Source: Paenibacillus rhizosphaerae (GTDB lineage: Bacteria > Bacillota > Bacilli > Paenibacillales > Paenibacillaceae). Taken from it: a DNA stretch of 64,000 nt. This document shows, piece by piece, positions 1 through 7,991 of this stretch (positions within the stretch are counted from its first letter, which is position 1; every line of letters begins with the position of its first letter). The stretch spans positions 992,001 to 1,056,000 of the forward strand of contig NZ_JACHXJ010000002.1 in assembly GCF_014192015.1 (NCBI RefSeq). The letters run 5' to 3'. The translations under genes were made by a program, and so were the position numbers. Below the pieces are notes generated by a model. The model saw only the letters and a program-made list of their open reading frames with translations. It was not told where the DNA came from and ran no database searches.

Positions 1-73
1 CGACACCAATGGCCAGCAAGGCACTTAACAACAACGTCGAATAAGTACGGATGGTCGATGAACCTTTTTTCAA
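1..73 (-). CDS. Secreted or membrane protein, N-terminal fragment
   Basis: Only the first 24 codons lie in the window. They start at a TTG whose first base is at 73, seven bases behind an AAAGGAGG ribosome binding site (81-88 on the plus strand). The peptide begins MKKGSSTIRTYSTLLLSALL, a short basic N-terminus followed by a hydrophobic stretch, which is typical of a Sec signal peptide or a first membrane helix. The mature part is outside the window, so no function can be given. Confidence 0.7.
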   Translation of the reverse strand, partial: MKKGSSTIRTYSTLLLSALLAIGV

Positions 74-388
74 AAGATGTCCTCCTTTATCGAATGAGAT
101 AGGAAATCATGCCGAAAAAAAACGATCCTCCTTTGCGCATAACTAATTGAACACTAGTAAAATACATTTTCATTTTACAATTTTTGCATTCTATTGGGAT
201 GAGACAAAAGGTTGATAGGTACTTTGGGCAGGGGAGGCGTTTGCTGTCGAGAAGAGGTGTCGAAATGCTCCAAAACGGCGCTTTCTCTGGCATAAAGAAT
301 ATTTTCTCCATATCCCATCGGTTAGATAGGTTTATAGATTCTTCATCGTAGGACTAAAGACAGAGGGAAATGCGAAAGGTCGAAAGAC
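74..388. promoter_or_regulatory. Intergenic region upstream of the secreted-protein gene
   Basis: This 315-bp AT-rich stretch must hold the promoter of the leftward gene that starts at 73. It contains an inverted repeat with 7-bp arms, GTAAAAT (157-163) and ATTTTAC (172-178), separated by 8 bp. A second AAAGGAGG-like sequence lies near 128-135 on the minus strand but has no convincing start codon at the right distance. I found no credible gene here. Confidence 0.4.
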
Positions 389-431
389 AAAAATCCTCTT
401 GAACTCCCATGAGACGGGAGGCCAAGAGGAT
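389..431 (-). terminator. Rho-independent terminator of the GyrI-like gene
   Basis: Read on the minus strand, ATCCTCTTG (431-423) pairs with CAAGAGGAT (401-393), with an inner CTCCC/GGGAG stem, and is followed by a run of T (393-389). It lies just after the stop of the leftward gene at 463. Confidence 0.8.
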
Positions 432-462
432 GGGAAAGTCCCTCAGGGGGCCGGGGCTACGA

Positions 463-1094
463 TCATTTTTTGCGTTGGATGACAGGATGACGCAGGATCG
501 TTTTCATTCTATGAGGAGGTGTTCTGCGCGGATCCGACAAATAAATTTCGTGATGCCGTCCGTTTGCCGTTAGGCGCTGGGCTTCGATATACTCGAAAAT
601 CTGCCGAACGGTTTCCGGCTCGGTGCTGAATGGACCGACATGCAGCATCTGCACGCAATCGCCTTCAAATATACGTTCCAACTCACGAGACGAATGGGGG
701 TTAGGTGCTTTTTCTTGTTCACTGCCAGCATTCGGGCTTCTTCGAATCGTTCGGCCGATACATAGTCCGGCATCCGGATGAGCAGTTTCCACATCCACTC
801 CTCCCTGGAAACGTTCATGGCGTCCTGTCCGGAGCCGGAACGGACCCACCAGAGCCCTTCGAGCTTGGGAACGGTAAAATCCTGATCCTCCTGCTTACTC
901 ATACCTTTCACGCCATAAGCGACGGTGTAGAGCGCTTCGGTCGCTTCGGCAAACCTCGGACCGTTTGGATCGCCTTCGCCGTCGATCGATAGATAAGGAA
1001 TCTCATCAAAATAGCACTTTTGCGGGACTTGAGGGGCGGAATAATACGAGGGGTTCGCTTTGGCCAAATCCAGCTTGCGATTATCCAATTTCAT
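463..1094 (-). pseudogene. GyrI-like effector-binding protein, frameshifted
   Basis: Two reading frames together make one GyrI-like small-molecule-binding protein of about 210 residues. The first frame (1094 down to about 710) gives the family N-terminus, including IPYLSIDGEGDPNG and a WWVRSGSGQD segment. The second frame (about 715 down to 463) gives the family C-terminus, including CVQMLHVGPF, EIYLSDPR and a final TILRHP. The break falls at a run of five T (709-713; AAAAA in the mRNA), and adding one base there would restore a 211-codon frame. This is either a real inactivating or phase-variable frameshift or a sequencing error. Proteins of this family usually bind hydrophobic ligands and often sit beside regulators, here the WYL regulator just upstream. 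Confidence 0.8.
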
Positions 1095-1162
1095 AGGTTA
1101 AACTCCTTTCTTTCCTGTCAGGATAGCTGCATCATACGACAACTTCCCTGACAGCTAGATTG

Positions 1163-2137
1163 TCAGGGAAGTTTAGGGCTTGTATGATGTTCGGCGATTT
1201 CGTGCGCGAGTTCGGCGATCCGTTCACCCAGCAGGGATGATTCCAGCACGGATACCAGCGTACCGAAGGAAAGAAGAAGGTGGGGCATATAGGTCATCAT
1301 CACGGAGGACGGCATGTCAAACCGAATTTCCCGGTCTTCGTGTTCGGTCAGAAACGGCTGCACGAAATATTGATTCCCGATGGACTCCAAAACATCCGAA
1401 TCACCGCCAATACGCACCGTAACCCAGGACGTGTCCGCTTTCGAATGACCGGCCAAGGTATCCCTGGCCAGCTCAGTAAACGTAAAATCCTCCGGCCTCT
1501 CAAACGTTTCTTCCGTTACCTCCAGCTGCTCAATCCGGTCGACGCGAAACATTCGGACGGAACCCCGCAGCTCGCAGTAAGCGGCGACATACCACCGGTT
1601 CGTCCGGTAAGCCAGGCGGTATGGGTGGATGCGGCGCATCCGGTCAGAATCTCCGGTCGTGTTGGCATATTGAATGCAGCACACACGGGAATGGGCCGCC
1701 GCTTCTTCAAGGTCGGAAAGTAACCGCTTAATCTCCCGGACGGTTAAATAGGGGACGGCTTCCAGTCCGGCCTGATGGCGCCTTAATTCTTCTCCTTGCT
1801 CTTCATTCAGCCGGTGGCTGATCTTATCGAGCGCATGTTCCAGAGCGTCCGCAAACGGATATCCTGCCTGGGAAGCGATCCGCGCACTGTGAGCCATCGC
1901 TTTCAGCTCCTTGGTGTCAAAAAACAGCGGCGATTCCCGGAAGGAGTCCGGAAGCGTGAATCCGCCCCCATGACCGGGCTCCGCGACGACCGGAACGCCG
2001 CTCTGGCATAGGAGGTCGATGTAACGGTAGACGGTGCGGACGCTGATTTCCAGCGATTCGGCCAATTGTTCCGCTGTCATTTTACCCCTCGACCGCAATA
2101 GCCATAGCAGAGACAGCATGTAATCCAGTTTGGGCAT
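1163..2137 (-). CDS. WYL-domain transcriptional regulator (YafY/DeoR-like)
   Basis: This 324-residue regulator has an N-terminal winged helix-turn-helix (about residues 5-60, with ISVRTVYRYIDLL as the recognition region). A WYL domain (about 135-210) contains the signature IHPYRLAYRTNRWYVAAYC, and a WCX-like C-terminal segment follows. WYL proteins bind nucleic-acid or nucleotide ligands and act as repressors or activators. It lies 68 bp upstream of the frameshifted GyrI-like gene on the same strand, so the two probably formed one operon. An 11-bp inverted repeat in its promoter region (2203-2280) could be its operator. Function is assigned by family only. Confidence 0.9.
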   Translation of the reverse strand: MPKLDYMLSLLWLLRSRGKMTAEQLAESLEISVRTVYRYIDLLCQSGVPVVAEPGHGGGFTLPDSFRESPLFFDTKELKAMAHSARIASQAGYPFADALEHALDKISHRLNEEQGEELRRHQAGLEAVPYLTVREIKRLLSDLEEAAAHSRVCCIQYANTTGDSDRMRRIHPYRLAYRTNRWYVAAYCELRGSVRMFRVDRIEQLEVTEETFERPEDFTFTELARDTLAGHSKADTSWVTVRIGGDSDVLESIGNQYFVQPFLTEHEDREIRFDMPSSVMMTYMPHLLLSFGTLVSVLESSLLGERIAELAHEIAEHHTSPKLP

Positions 2138-2202
2138 ATGTGGAGCCAGCCTTCCATTTTAGTAGTAAGAATACAAAAAGATGGGATATTTCTCCGTTCC
2201 AT

Positions 2203-2280
2203 ATATGTACGTTATTCCCACAGTACCATGGGCACGTCCGCGATGCAAAATCCATCCTAAAACGGCTTCAACGTACATAT
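2203..2280. promoter_or_regulatory. Paired inverted-repeat arms in a divergent promoter region
   Basis: ATATGTACGTT (2203-2213) is exactly complementary in inverted orientation to AACGTACATAT (2270-2280). The arms flank the space between the leftward WYL regulator and the rightward gene at 2306. Two operator half-sites for the WYL regulator are a reasonable guess, and a long hairpin is the alternative. Confidence 0.4.
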
Positions 2281-2305
2281 GGTGTAGGTAGAAGGGAGTG
2301 GGAAG

Positions 2306-2653
2306 ATGGACAAGATCGTAGACAGGTATTACCTGCTGAAGCAGCGGCAGAGAGAAACGGAGCAGGAGCTGAAGCAGCTTCGCGAAGAAATTACCGCCTT
2401 TTGTGAGAAGCAGCAGGCCGAGCAGCTGGAGATTGGTGCCTATAAGGTCAAGCTGGTAGCTCAAACCCGCAAGGAATACGACGACCAGAAGCTGTACGAA
2501 GCGCTGCCGGACCCGGATTTATGGCGGCTGATGTCCAAAGCGGACGGGTCGAAAATATCCAGTCTGGTCCGTCTGCGCGTCATTCCGGAAGAAAGGCTGG
2601 AGAATACGTACGAGGTCAAGCAAATCAAGCTGCTGCATGTGGATAAAATATAA
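2306..2653 (+). CDS. Small coiled-coil protein of unknown function
   Basis: This 115-residue protein is not recognised. Residues 5-45 are rich in Gln, Glu, Lys and Leu and look like a coiled coil or long amphipathic helix. The rest is a basic alpha/beta segment containing DPDLWRLMSKADGSKISSLV. There is no signal peptide or membrane segment, so it is probably cytoplasmic. The start is an ATG behind a GAAGGGAGTGGG site. It is transcribed away from the WYL regulator, which may control it, and a good terminator follows directly. Confidence 0.7.
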   Translation: MDKIVDRYYLLKQRQRETEQELKQLREEITAFCEKQQAEQLEIGAYKVKLVAQTRKEYDDQKLYEALPDPDLWRLMSKADGSKISSLVRLRVIPEERLENTYEVKQIKLLHVDKI

Positions 2654-2666
2654 TTTCAAACTGGGG

Positions 2667-2692
2667 AACTGCCCGGGTAAGGGCAGTTTTTT
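2667..2692 (+). terminator. Rho-independent terminator
   Basis: AACTGCCC (2667-2674) pairs with GGGCAGTT (2681-2688) around a 6-base loop and runs into T residues, 14 bases after the stop at 2653. Confidence 0.9.
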
Positions 2693-2726
2693 CATTAATC
2701 CCGTGTGGTTTCTCACTCCAAGCCAA

Positions 2727-2750
2727 ACAGCCTCTCCGAAGAGAGGCTGT
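2727..2750 (-). terminator. Hairpin with UUCG loop, probable terminator of the pectate lyase gene
   Basis: ACAGCCTCTC and GAGAGGCTGT form a perfect 10-bp stem; on the minus strand the loop is TTCG. It lies 57 bp past the stop of the leftward gene. The T tract after it is interrupted. Confidence 0.65.
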
Positions 2751-2806
2751 ATTGGTGATCCATTTCGTTATCGTTCGCAGCCGGCCGATTACGACTTCAA
2801 CAGACG

Positions 2807-5800
2807 TTACTTCTTTTCAAGCCGTTCAAGGAAGGATGTAGCATAATAGCTTAAAGTGAATGAAGCCTCGGGTGAAAGATATTCCTGCATATTCTCTTTG
2901 CCGAGCTGCTCCAAGTACTTTTCTAAAAAGGATGCCGCCTGCTTCTTGGAGCCCTGTTCCCAATGATGCTTTACTTGCTTCAGGCTATTGGTCAGCTGCG
3001 AGGCGAGGGGGCCGCTTAAGTCACCGGTCGCCTTGAACTGCTCCGTATAGTTCTCCAGCTCCGTCATCAACCCTGGCGTGACCGTCACACGGTTGGACGC
3101 ATCGGATTCTCCGGCGGCGTTCTCCGCCTTGATGTAATAGGTGTATTCCACGCCCGGCTCAGCCGTTCGGTCGTAATACGTATGAACCTTGGCGTACCCG
3201 AGGTTAACGACCTCGCCGCCTCCTTCCCTGTACACGTTGGTTTGAGTCTCGCCGCCTTGGGACGTCCATAGGAGTCCGACAAAAGTATCGCCCACCAGGC
3301 CCACCGTGAGCTCGGAAGGGGCTGCCGGTGCGGGCATCTCGATCCGCAGCCCCTCCGTCAGGTCCGTCTCGCCCATTTCGTTGACGGCAGAAACCTTGTA
3401 GGTATAACCCGTAGTGCTTACGCTGATGCCGTCATCGATGTAATGGGTCGAAGTTAAGCTGTCAATTTTGGCAAAAGACTCCTCGTCATCCGCTTTTCTG
3501 TAGATGTTATAGCTTTCCGCGCCGGCCGCTGTCTTCCAGCTGATTTCGAACGCCGAAGCCGAAGCCGATCCGGCAGCCAGCCCGGCAGGAACTTCGGGCA
3601 GAAGGACTGGGGCCGTTGTCGTTGCTGCGGCGACGCCCGACGCCGCGGACTCGCCGCCAATTCCAGTCGCCGTCACTTTGTAGGTATAGCCGGTAGAAGG
3701 GCTTACCTCTTTATCCGTGTAGGCGGCAGAAGTAGTAATGCCAATTTTACTGTAATTGCCGTCCGTTCCGGCTCTGTAGACGCTGTAGCTCACCGCGCCC
3801 GCCACCGGCTTCCATTCCAGCTCAACGGACAGGCTTCTCGCTGCCGTGATGCGAAGATCGGACGGAGCCGAAGGCGCCGGCTGCGAAGCGTCGAAATTAA
3901 GCACTTCCACGGCTTCGGACAGTGGTGATTCGCCGCCGGCATTTAATGCCGATACGTTGTAAGTATAAGTGACTCCCTGTTCAACAGTGGTATCTTCGTA
4001 GCCAGCCGCAGGGGTGCTTGCAACCGCTCTGGTCACCGGATCCTTGGATGAGGAGCGGTAGAGGAGATACGCACTCGATCCGCTTACGGGAGTCCAATGC
4101 AGCGACACGCTGGCACCGCCTGCCGCCTCGCCTGCCAGACCGGACGGGGCGCCCGCAGGCGGCTCGGTATCCGGATTTGCCGGTTTCAAAATCACGAAAT
4201 AAGGGCATTTCGACGTGTTATTATTGGCTCCCATAACGACACGAGAGCCTGCGGGGTAACGCTTTTTGTAGAGCTTATACTCCACCGGCTGGCTGTCTAT
4301 GATCCTCTCTTCCGTATTCTCGTAGTTTGCGGTCAGCCAATCGGGCTCCGTCGTAATCCTCGAATCGTACGCGACATACACATCAGCGTCCGACGCCAAA
4401 TAGAAGGAGACCAGATCGCTGCTCGTCGAGCTTCTGGAGCCTACGGCTGAGCGGATCCATTCCATGCCCTTCAAATGCTCAGGCACGGACTCGAATTTGT
4501 AAATCTTGCTGCTGCTGCCGGTCATCCGGTCGCCGAATACGATGTCTCCAGGCTGGAGATCATCCTGAACCGACCAGTTCGCCGCATTGGCGCTGCCGCT
4601 GTTGCTGTTGTCGTTGATGATGACATTTCGGACCGTCTTACCGTCCAGGTTCGGCGCAGGTACCGGATCTGGATCAGGTTCTGCCGGTTCAGCCGGCGGG
4701 ATAAACGGCGGGCCGGACCATGCGGGAGGCGTCATCGGATAGCCGGCAGGGAAGCCGGGAGCCGCCAGTTCGTTCAAATAGGCTTCCAGGTTCGTATAGC
4801 CATCCCCGTCAATATCCCCGTTTCGGTCTGCCGGGTCAGCCGGATTCAGATCATGGACGAGTTCCCATTCATCGGGCATGCCGTCCCGATCGGCATCGGC
4901 AGGTGCAGGACCTTTCTTCAAAGGAGGGAACCCTGTCACATCATCCTCGTCTCCGATGATCACGCCCGTCTGATTGCGGACGCTGTTGATCACGCGTGTA
5001 TCTACCGCATCCCTGACTAGGGACGAGCCGGCGTAATGCAAGATATGATCATAGGCTTGTTCCGGGGCCTCCGTATGAACCAGCGGGTACTCAAAACGTT
5101 CAGATACGACAACGCTCGGCCTCTCCGCCTCGATGATGCCGGTTCCGGCGTCCTTGCCGTTCAGCACGCCGTCTTTGTTGCTGTCGATCCGGTTGTTATC
5201 GAGGTACACCTGATAATTCTCATTACCGCGAACGACAGCATATTCGGGAGCGGCCGAGTTTTTGCCGGCGATAAAATAATTCCCGACCACGTTGCCATAG
5301 CCTTTGGTCCCGGATTCGCCGCCCGCCACATACGGGAAGTCGCCCCAATTGTAGACGATGTTATTCACGAAGTCGATTTGGCCCTTCGTTTTCGGGTTCC
5401 GGTCGTTATTGTGGGCATAGAGGTTGTGGTGCATCGTGATCGTATTCATCTCGATCAAGCCGCCCATCGAGTGGGTGAGCAGGCCTTCGGAGATGACGGA
5501 CCATTGGACAGTTATATTTTGGGACAGCGGGTTTTCGTAGTTCTTGCTCTTGATGGATAAAACCTCGTCCGTACCCCACGAAAAACTGGAGTGGTCGATG
5601 ATCACATTCTGGCAGTCTTCAAAATACATCGTATCGTCGTTAAAGCTTAAGTCGCCCATGCGAAAACGCAAATAGCGGATGACGATGTCGTGGGAATCGA
5701 TGAACCGGATATTGTTTCCCCGGATGGTTACTCCATCCCCGGATGCCGTCTGCCCGGCGATCGTGATATGCGATTTTTCCTTCACGACGATCTGAGGGAT

Positions 5801-6070
5801 CGTAATTTCGCCGGAGACGTCAAAAACGATCGTGCGCGGCGTATCGCCGGCCGTCATCAGCGCATCGTGAAAGGTGCCAGGGCCTGTGAGCTCGTAGCTC
5901 GTGACATGATAAACCTCCCCGCCGCGGCCGCCCGCCGCCGTATAACCGAACCCTTCAGCGCCCGGAAAGGCCGGGAGCAGGGAGTTATCTGCCTGTGCCG
6001 TCGGCGATTGCAGCGGGTACATCGATAAAGCCCAAACCAAGCATAACAAGAGTACCAGATAACGCTTCAT
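2807..6070 (-). CDS. Secreted modular pectate lyase with four FN3 domains and a C-terminal FIMAH-like domain
   Basis: This 1087-residue extracellular enzyme should cleave pectin by beta-elimination. It has a signal peptide (1-27). A parallel beta-helix pectate lyase domain (about 30-390) carries the family motifs VIIDHSSFSWGTDEVLSI and HHNLYAHNNDRNPK, the latter with the presumed catalytic Arg. A calcium-binding thrombospondin-3-like stretch follows (DADRDGMPDEWE, about 395-440). Next come a Pro/Asp linker, an unassigned domain of about 150 residues (490-640), four fibronectin type III repeats (about 650-1000) and an 80-residue helical C-terminus resembling the FIMAH domain of microbial hydrolases. 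It is divergent from a sugar ABC transporter, with a perfect cre-type site 100 bp upstream of the start. The ATG follows AGAGGAGGCTGCAA. Confidence 0.93.
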   Translation of the reverse strand: MKRYLVLLLCLVWALSMYPLQSPTAQADNSLLPAFPGAEGFGYTAAGGRGGEVYHVTSYELTGPGTFHDALMTAGDTPRTIVFDVSGEITIPQIVVKEKSHITIAGQTASGDGVTIRGNNIRFIDSHDIVIRYLRFRMGDLSFNDDTMYFEDCQNVIIDHSSFSWGTDEVLSIKSKNYENPLSQNITVQWSVISEGLLTHSMGGLIEMNTITMHHNLYAHNNDRNPKTKGQIDFVNNIVYNWGDFPYVAGGESGTKGYGNVVGNYFIAGKNSAAPEYAVVRGNENYQVYLDNNRIDSNKDGVLNGKDAGTGIIEAERPSVVVSERFEYPLVHTEAPEQAYDHILHYAGSSLVRDAVDTRVINSVRNQTGVIIGDEDDVTGFPPLKKGPAPADADRDGMPDEWELVHDLNPADPADRNGDIDGDGYTNLEAYLNELAAPGFPAGYPMTPPAWSGPPFIPPAEPAEPDPDPVPAPNLDGKTVRNVIINDNSNSGSANAANWSVQDDLQPGDIVFGDRMTGSSSKIYKFESVPEHLKGMEWIRSAVGSRSSTSSDLVSFYLASDADVYVAYDSRITTEPDWLTANYENTEERIIDSQPVEYKLYKKRYPAGSRVVMGANNNTSKCPYFVILKPANPDTEPPAGAPSGLAGEAAGGASVSLHWTPVSGSSAYLLYRSSSKDPVTRAVASTPAAGYEDTTVEQGVTYTYNVSALNAGGESPLSEAVEVLNFDASQPAPSAPSDLRITAARSLSVELEWKPVAGAVSYSVYRAGTDGNYSKIGITTSAAYTDKEVSPSTGYTYKVTATGIGGESAASGVAAATTTAPVLLPEVPAGLAAGSASASAFEISWKTAAGAESYNIYRKADDEESFAKIDSLTSTHYIDDGISVSTTGYTYKVSAVNEMGETDLTEGLRIEMPAPAAPSELTVGLVGDTFVGLLWTSQGGETQTNVYREGGGEVVNLGYAKVHTYYDRTAEPGVEYTYYIKAENAAGESDASNRVTVTPGLMTELENYTEQFKATGDLSGPLASQLTNSLKQVKHHWEQGSKKQAASFLEKYLEQLGKENMQEYLSPEASFTLSYYATSFLERLEKK

Positions 6071-6169
6071 TTGCAGCCTCCTCTAATATGAATGGGGATG
6101 CTTTTCCCGTGAAATTCCGCTTTTCCTCCTCTTCTTTTTGAAATGTCAATTAAAATTCATGCCCATTAT

Positions 6170-6184
6170 AGTTAGCGCTTACAA
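6170..6184 (-). promoter_or_regulatory. cre site (CcpA operator), perfect match to consensus
   Basis: On the minus strand the 15 bases read TTGTAAGCGCTAACT, matching every defined position of the Bacillus cre consensus WTGNAANCGNWNNCW. It lies about 100 bp upstream of the pectate lyase start, as expected for catabolite repression of a carbohydrate-degrading enzyme. Confidence 0.75.
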
Positions 6185-6387
6185 TGGGTAGCAATCAATG
6201 ATTCGTGCAGCGGGTATGCAATACGCGGAAGTGGGGAATGGTGTTGAATTTGTTGATGCAGCGGCGGATTGGTTTGTTGAAAGCAGAGATGGAAGGGAAC
6301 CGCCAGTGCCCTTGATGAGCAGGGCTTCTGTCCGGCCATCCCCAAAATATGTTGTTATGAAAACCTGAAATGCTAATACACATACAT

Positions 6388-6403
6388 AGTAAAGCGCTTT
6401 ACT
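6388..6403. promoter_or_regulatory. 16-bp perfect palindrome upstream of the sugar ABC operon
   Basis: AGTAAAGCGCTTTACT is a perfect palindrome with the central CG typical of LacI/CcpA-family operators. It departs from the strict cre consensus (GT where TG is expected), so a dedicated LacI-type repressor is more likely than CcpA. It is 55 bp before the start of the binding-protein gene. Confidence 0.6.
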
Positions 6404-6457
6404 CAAAGGCTTCAAGGCAGCAATCCCAAGGCTTTACATCAAAAAGGAGGGGCAAGC

Positions 6458-7897
6458 ATGGTCAAAGGGAAAAAGAAATGGCTGCTCGGATCCACGGCGC
6501 TCTTATGCGCGTTAACGGTGGCGATGGCAGGCTGCTCCAGCGGCAGTGGCAGCACGAAGACGGCGGAACCGGGGACGGATACGACTACGACCACCGGCAA
6601 TACGGATTCATCCGGCGAAGGAACCGCCAAGACGAAAACGACGATATCCATCACTTACCGGGACGACGGAATCGGGGAGAAGGGCACGTTCTACAAATGG
6701 CTGAAAGAGCTGTCCGAATCGTATCCGAACAAGGATGTGGAAATCAAGCCGACGCCGATCCAGGCGTCCGAGGGCGACTATTTTGCCAAAGTCGCTCTGG
6801 CGCTGAAGTCCAAGGATACCGCACCGGATATCGTTACGGAGGATACATTTATCCTCAACTCCGATGCCAGTGCCGGATACCTGGAACCGTTGGATGATAA
6901 GGTCAAGGAATGGGAGGACTGGACGAACGGCTCCTTTATCGAAGCGATGAAAAAAGGGGTTACGGCCAGTGACGGCAAGGTGTATGGGGTCCCATACAAC
7001 ACCGATTCACGGGGACTGTGGTACAACAAGGACATTTTTAAGCAGGCAGGACTTCCCGAAGATTGGCAGCCAAAAACGTGGGACGACGTGCTGAACGCGG
7101 CCCGGACGATCAAAGAGAAAACGAAGGATGTCGTGCCGATCTGGATGAACATGGGCAAGGCGACAGGGGAAGCCACCTCGATGCAAACGTACGAAATGCT
7201 GCTGTACGGCACCGGGGAACGCCTTTATGACAACGATACCAGCAAGTGGATCATCAAGAGCCAGGGCATCATCGACGCATTGACTTTCATCCAGACGGTC
7301 AACAAGGAGAAGCTGGGGCCGCCGCTGTCCAAAGTGCTGAACGGCCAGGCGGGTAATACCGCGTCCCGCGAATATTTGCCGAAAGGCAAGCTGGCGATTT
7401 CGCTCGACGGATCGTGGATTACCGGCAACTACTTTGATACCGGAGCTGCCCCTTGGCCGGAGTATAAAGACGTGCTGGGCTTTGCCCCGATGCCGACCAG
7501 CAAAGGCCAGGATCCGGGTTCCATCACGCTCGCCGGCGGATGGGCGCTGTCCATCCCGAGCAACGCGCAGCATAAAGACGAGGCGTGGGACTTCATTAAG
7601 TACGCTTTGAACAAGGACAATACGAAAAAGCTGGTCATCGCTTCCGGCAACATTACCGTCCGTGCGGACGTCGCCAAGGATCCCGAATATACGGCGCAGC
7701 CGTTTAACGGCATCGCGACCGAATACCTGCAGCACGCCGAGTTCAGACCGGCGCAGGACAAATATCCGGAAGTGTCCACACAGATCCAGACGATGGTCGA
7801 AAGCGTCGCCACCGGTACCTCTCCTGCGGATGCGGCAAAGAAATACGCGCAGGATGTAACCCGGATTGTCGGTGAGGATCATATCGTAGAGAAGTAA
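6458..7897 (+). CDS. Carbohydrate ABC transporter substrate-binding lipoprotein
   Basis: This 479-residue extracellular solute-binding protein (family 1) starts with a lipoprotein signal ending in the lipobox VAMAGC (Cys near residue 25). A Ser/Thr/Gly-rich spacer and two alpha/beta lobes follow. Family features include GVPYNTDSRGLWYNKDIF and AGGWALSIPSNAQHKDEAWD. It is the first gene of an operon with two permeases and sits opposite a pectate lyase, so pectin-derived oligosaccharides are a plausible substrate; this is inference from position. A terminator-like hairpin follows it and should raise its expression above that of the permeases. The start has AAAAAGGAGG upstream. Confidence 0.92.
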   Translation: MVKGKKKWLLGSTALLCALTVAMAGCSSGSGSTKTAEPGTDTTTTTGNTDSSGEGTAKTKTTISITYRDDGIGEKGTFYKWLKELSESYPNKDVEIKPTPIQASEGDYFAKVALALKSKDTAPDIVTEDTFILNSDASAGYLEPLDDKVKEWEDWTNGSFIEAMKKGVTASDGKVYGVPYNTDSRGLWYNKDIFKQAGLPEDWQPKTWDDVLNAARTIKEKTKDVVPIWMNMGKATGEATSMQTYEMLLYGTGERLYDNDTSKWIIKSQGIIDALTFIQTVNKEKLGPPLSKVLNGQAGNTASREYLPKGKLAISLDGSWITGNYFDTGAAPWPEYKDVLGFAPMPTSKGQDPGSITLAGGWALSIPSNAQHKDEAWDFIKYALNKDNTKKLVIASGNITVRADVAKDPEYTAQPFNGIATEYLQHAEFRPAQDKYPEVSTQIQTMVESVATGTSPADAAKKYAQDVTRIVGEDHIVEK

Positions 7898-7906
7898 AGG
7901 ATCAAA

Positions 7907-7963
7907 GCTTGCTCATGCTGCGGCTTCCGGCGGGAAGAGCGCGTGGGCAAGCGGTTTTATTTT
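7907..7963 (+). terminator. Intercistronic attenuator hairpin in the sugar ABC operon
   Basis: GCTTGCTCATGC (7907-7918) pairs with GCGTGGGCAAGC (7941-7952), with two G-U pairs and an inner CTTCC/GGAAG stem, and is followed by GGTTTTATTTT. It lies between the binding-protein and permease genes and probably terminates most transcripts or protects the upstream message. Confidence 0.7.
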
Positions 7964-7991
7964 CAGCTTAGGGGAAGGAGACGTAACCTGG

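Noticed and set aside
87..311. 74-codon minus-strand open frame upstream of the first gene
   Set aside because: No ribosome binding site at its start, Cys/Pro/Phe-rich composition unlike a protein, and it lies in the promoter region of the gene starting at 73.
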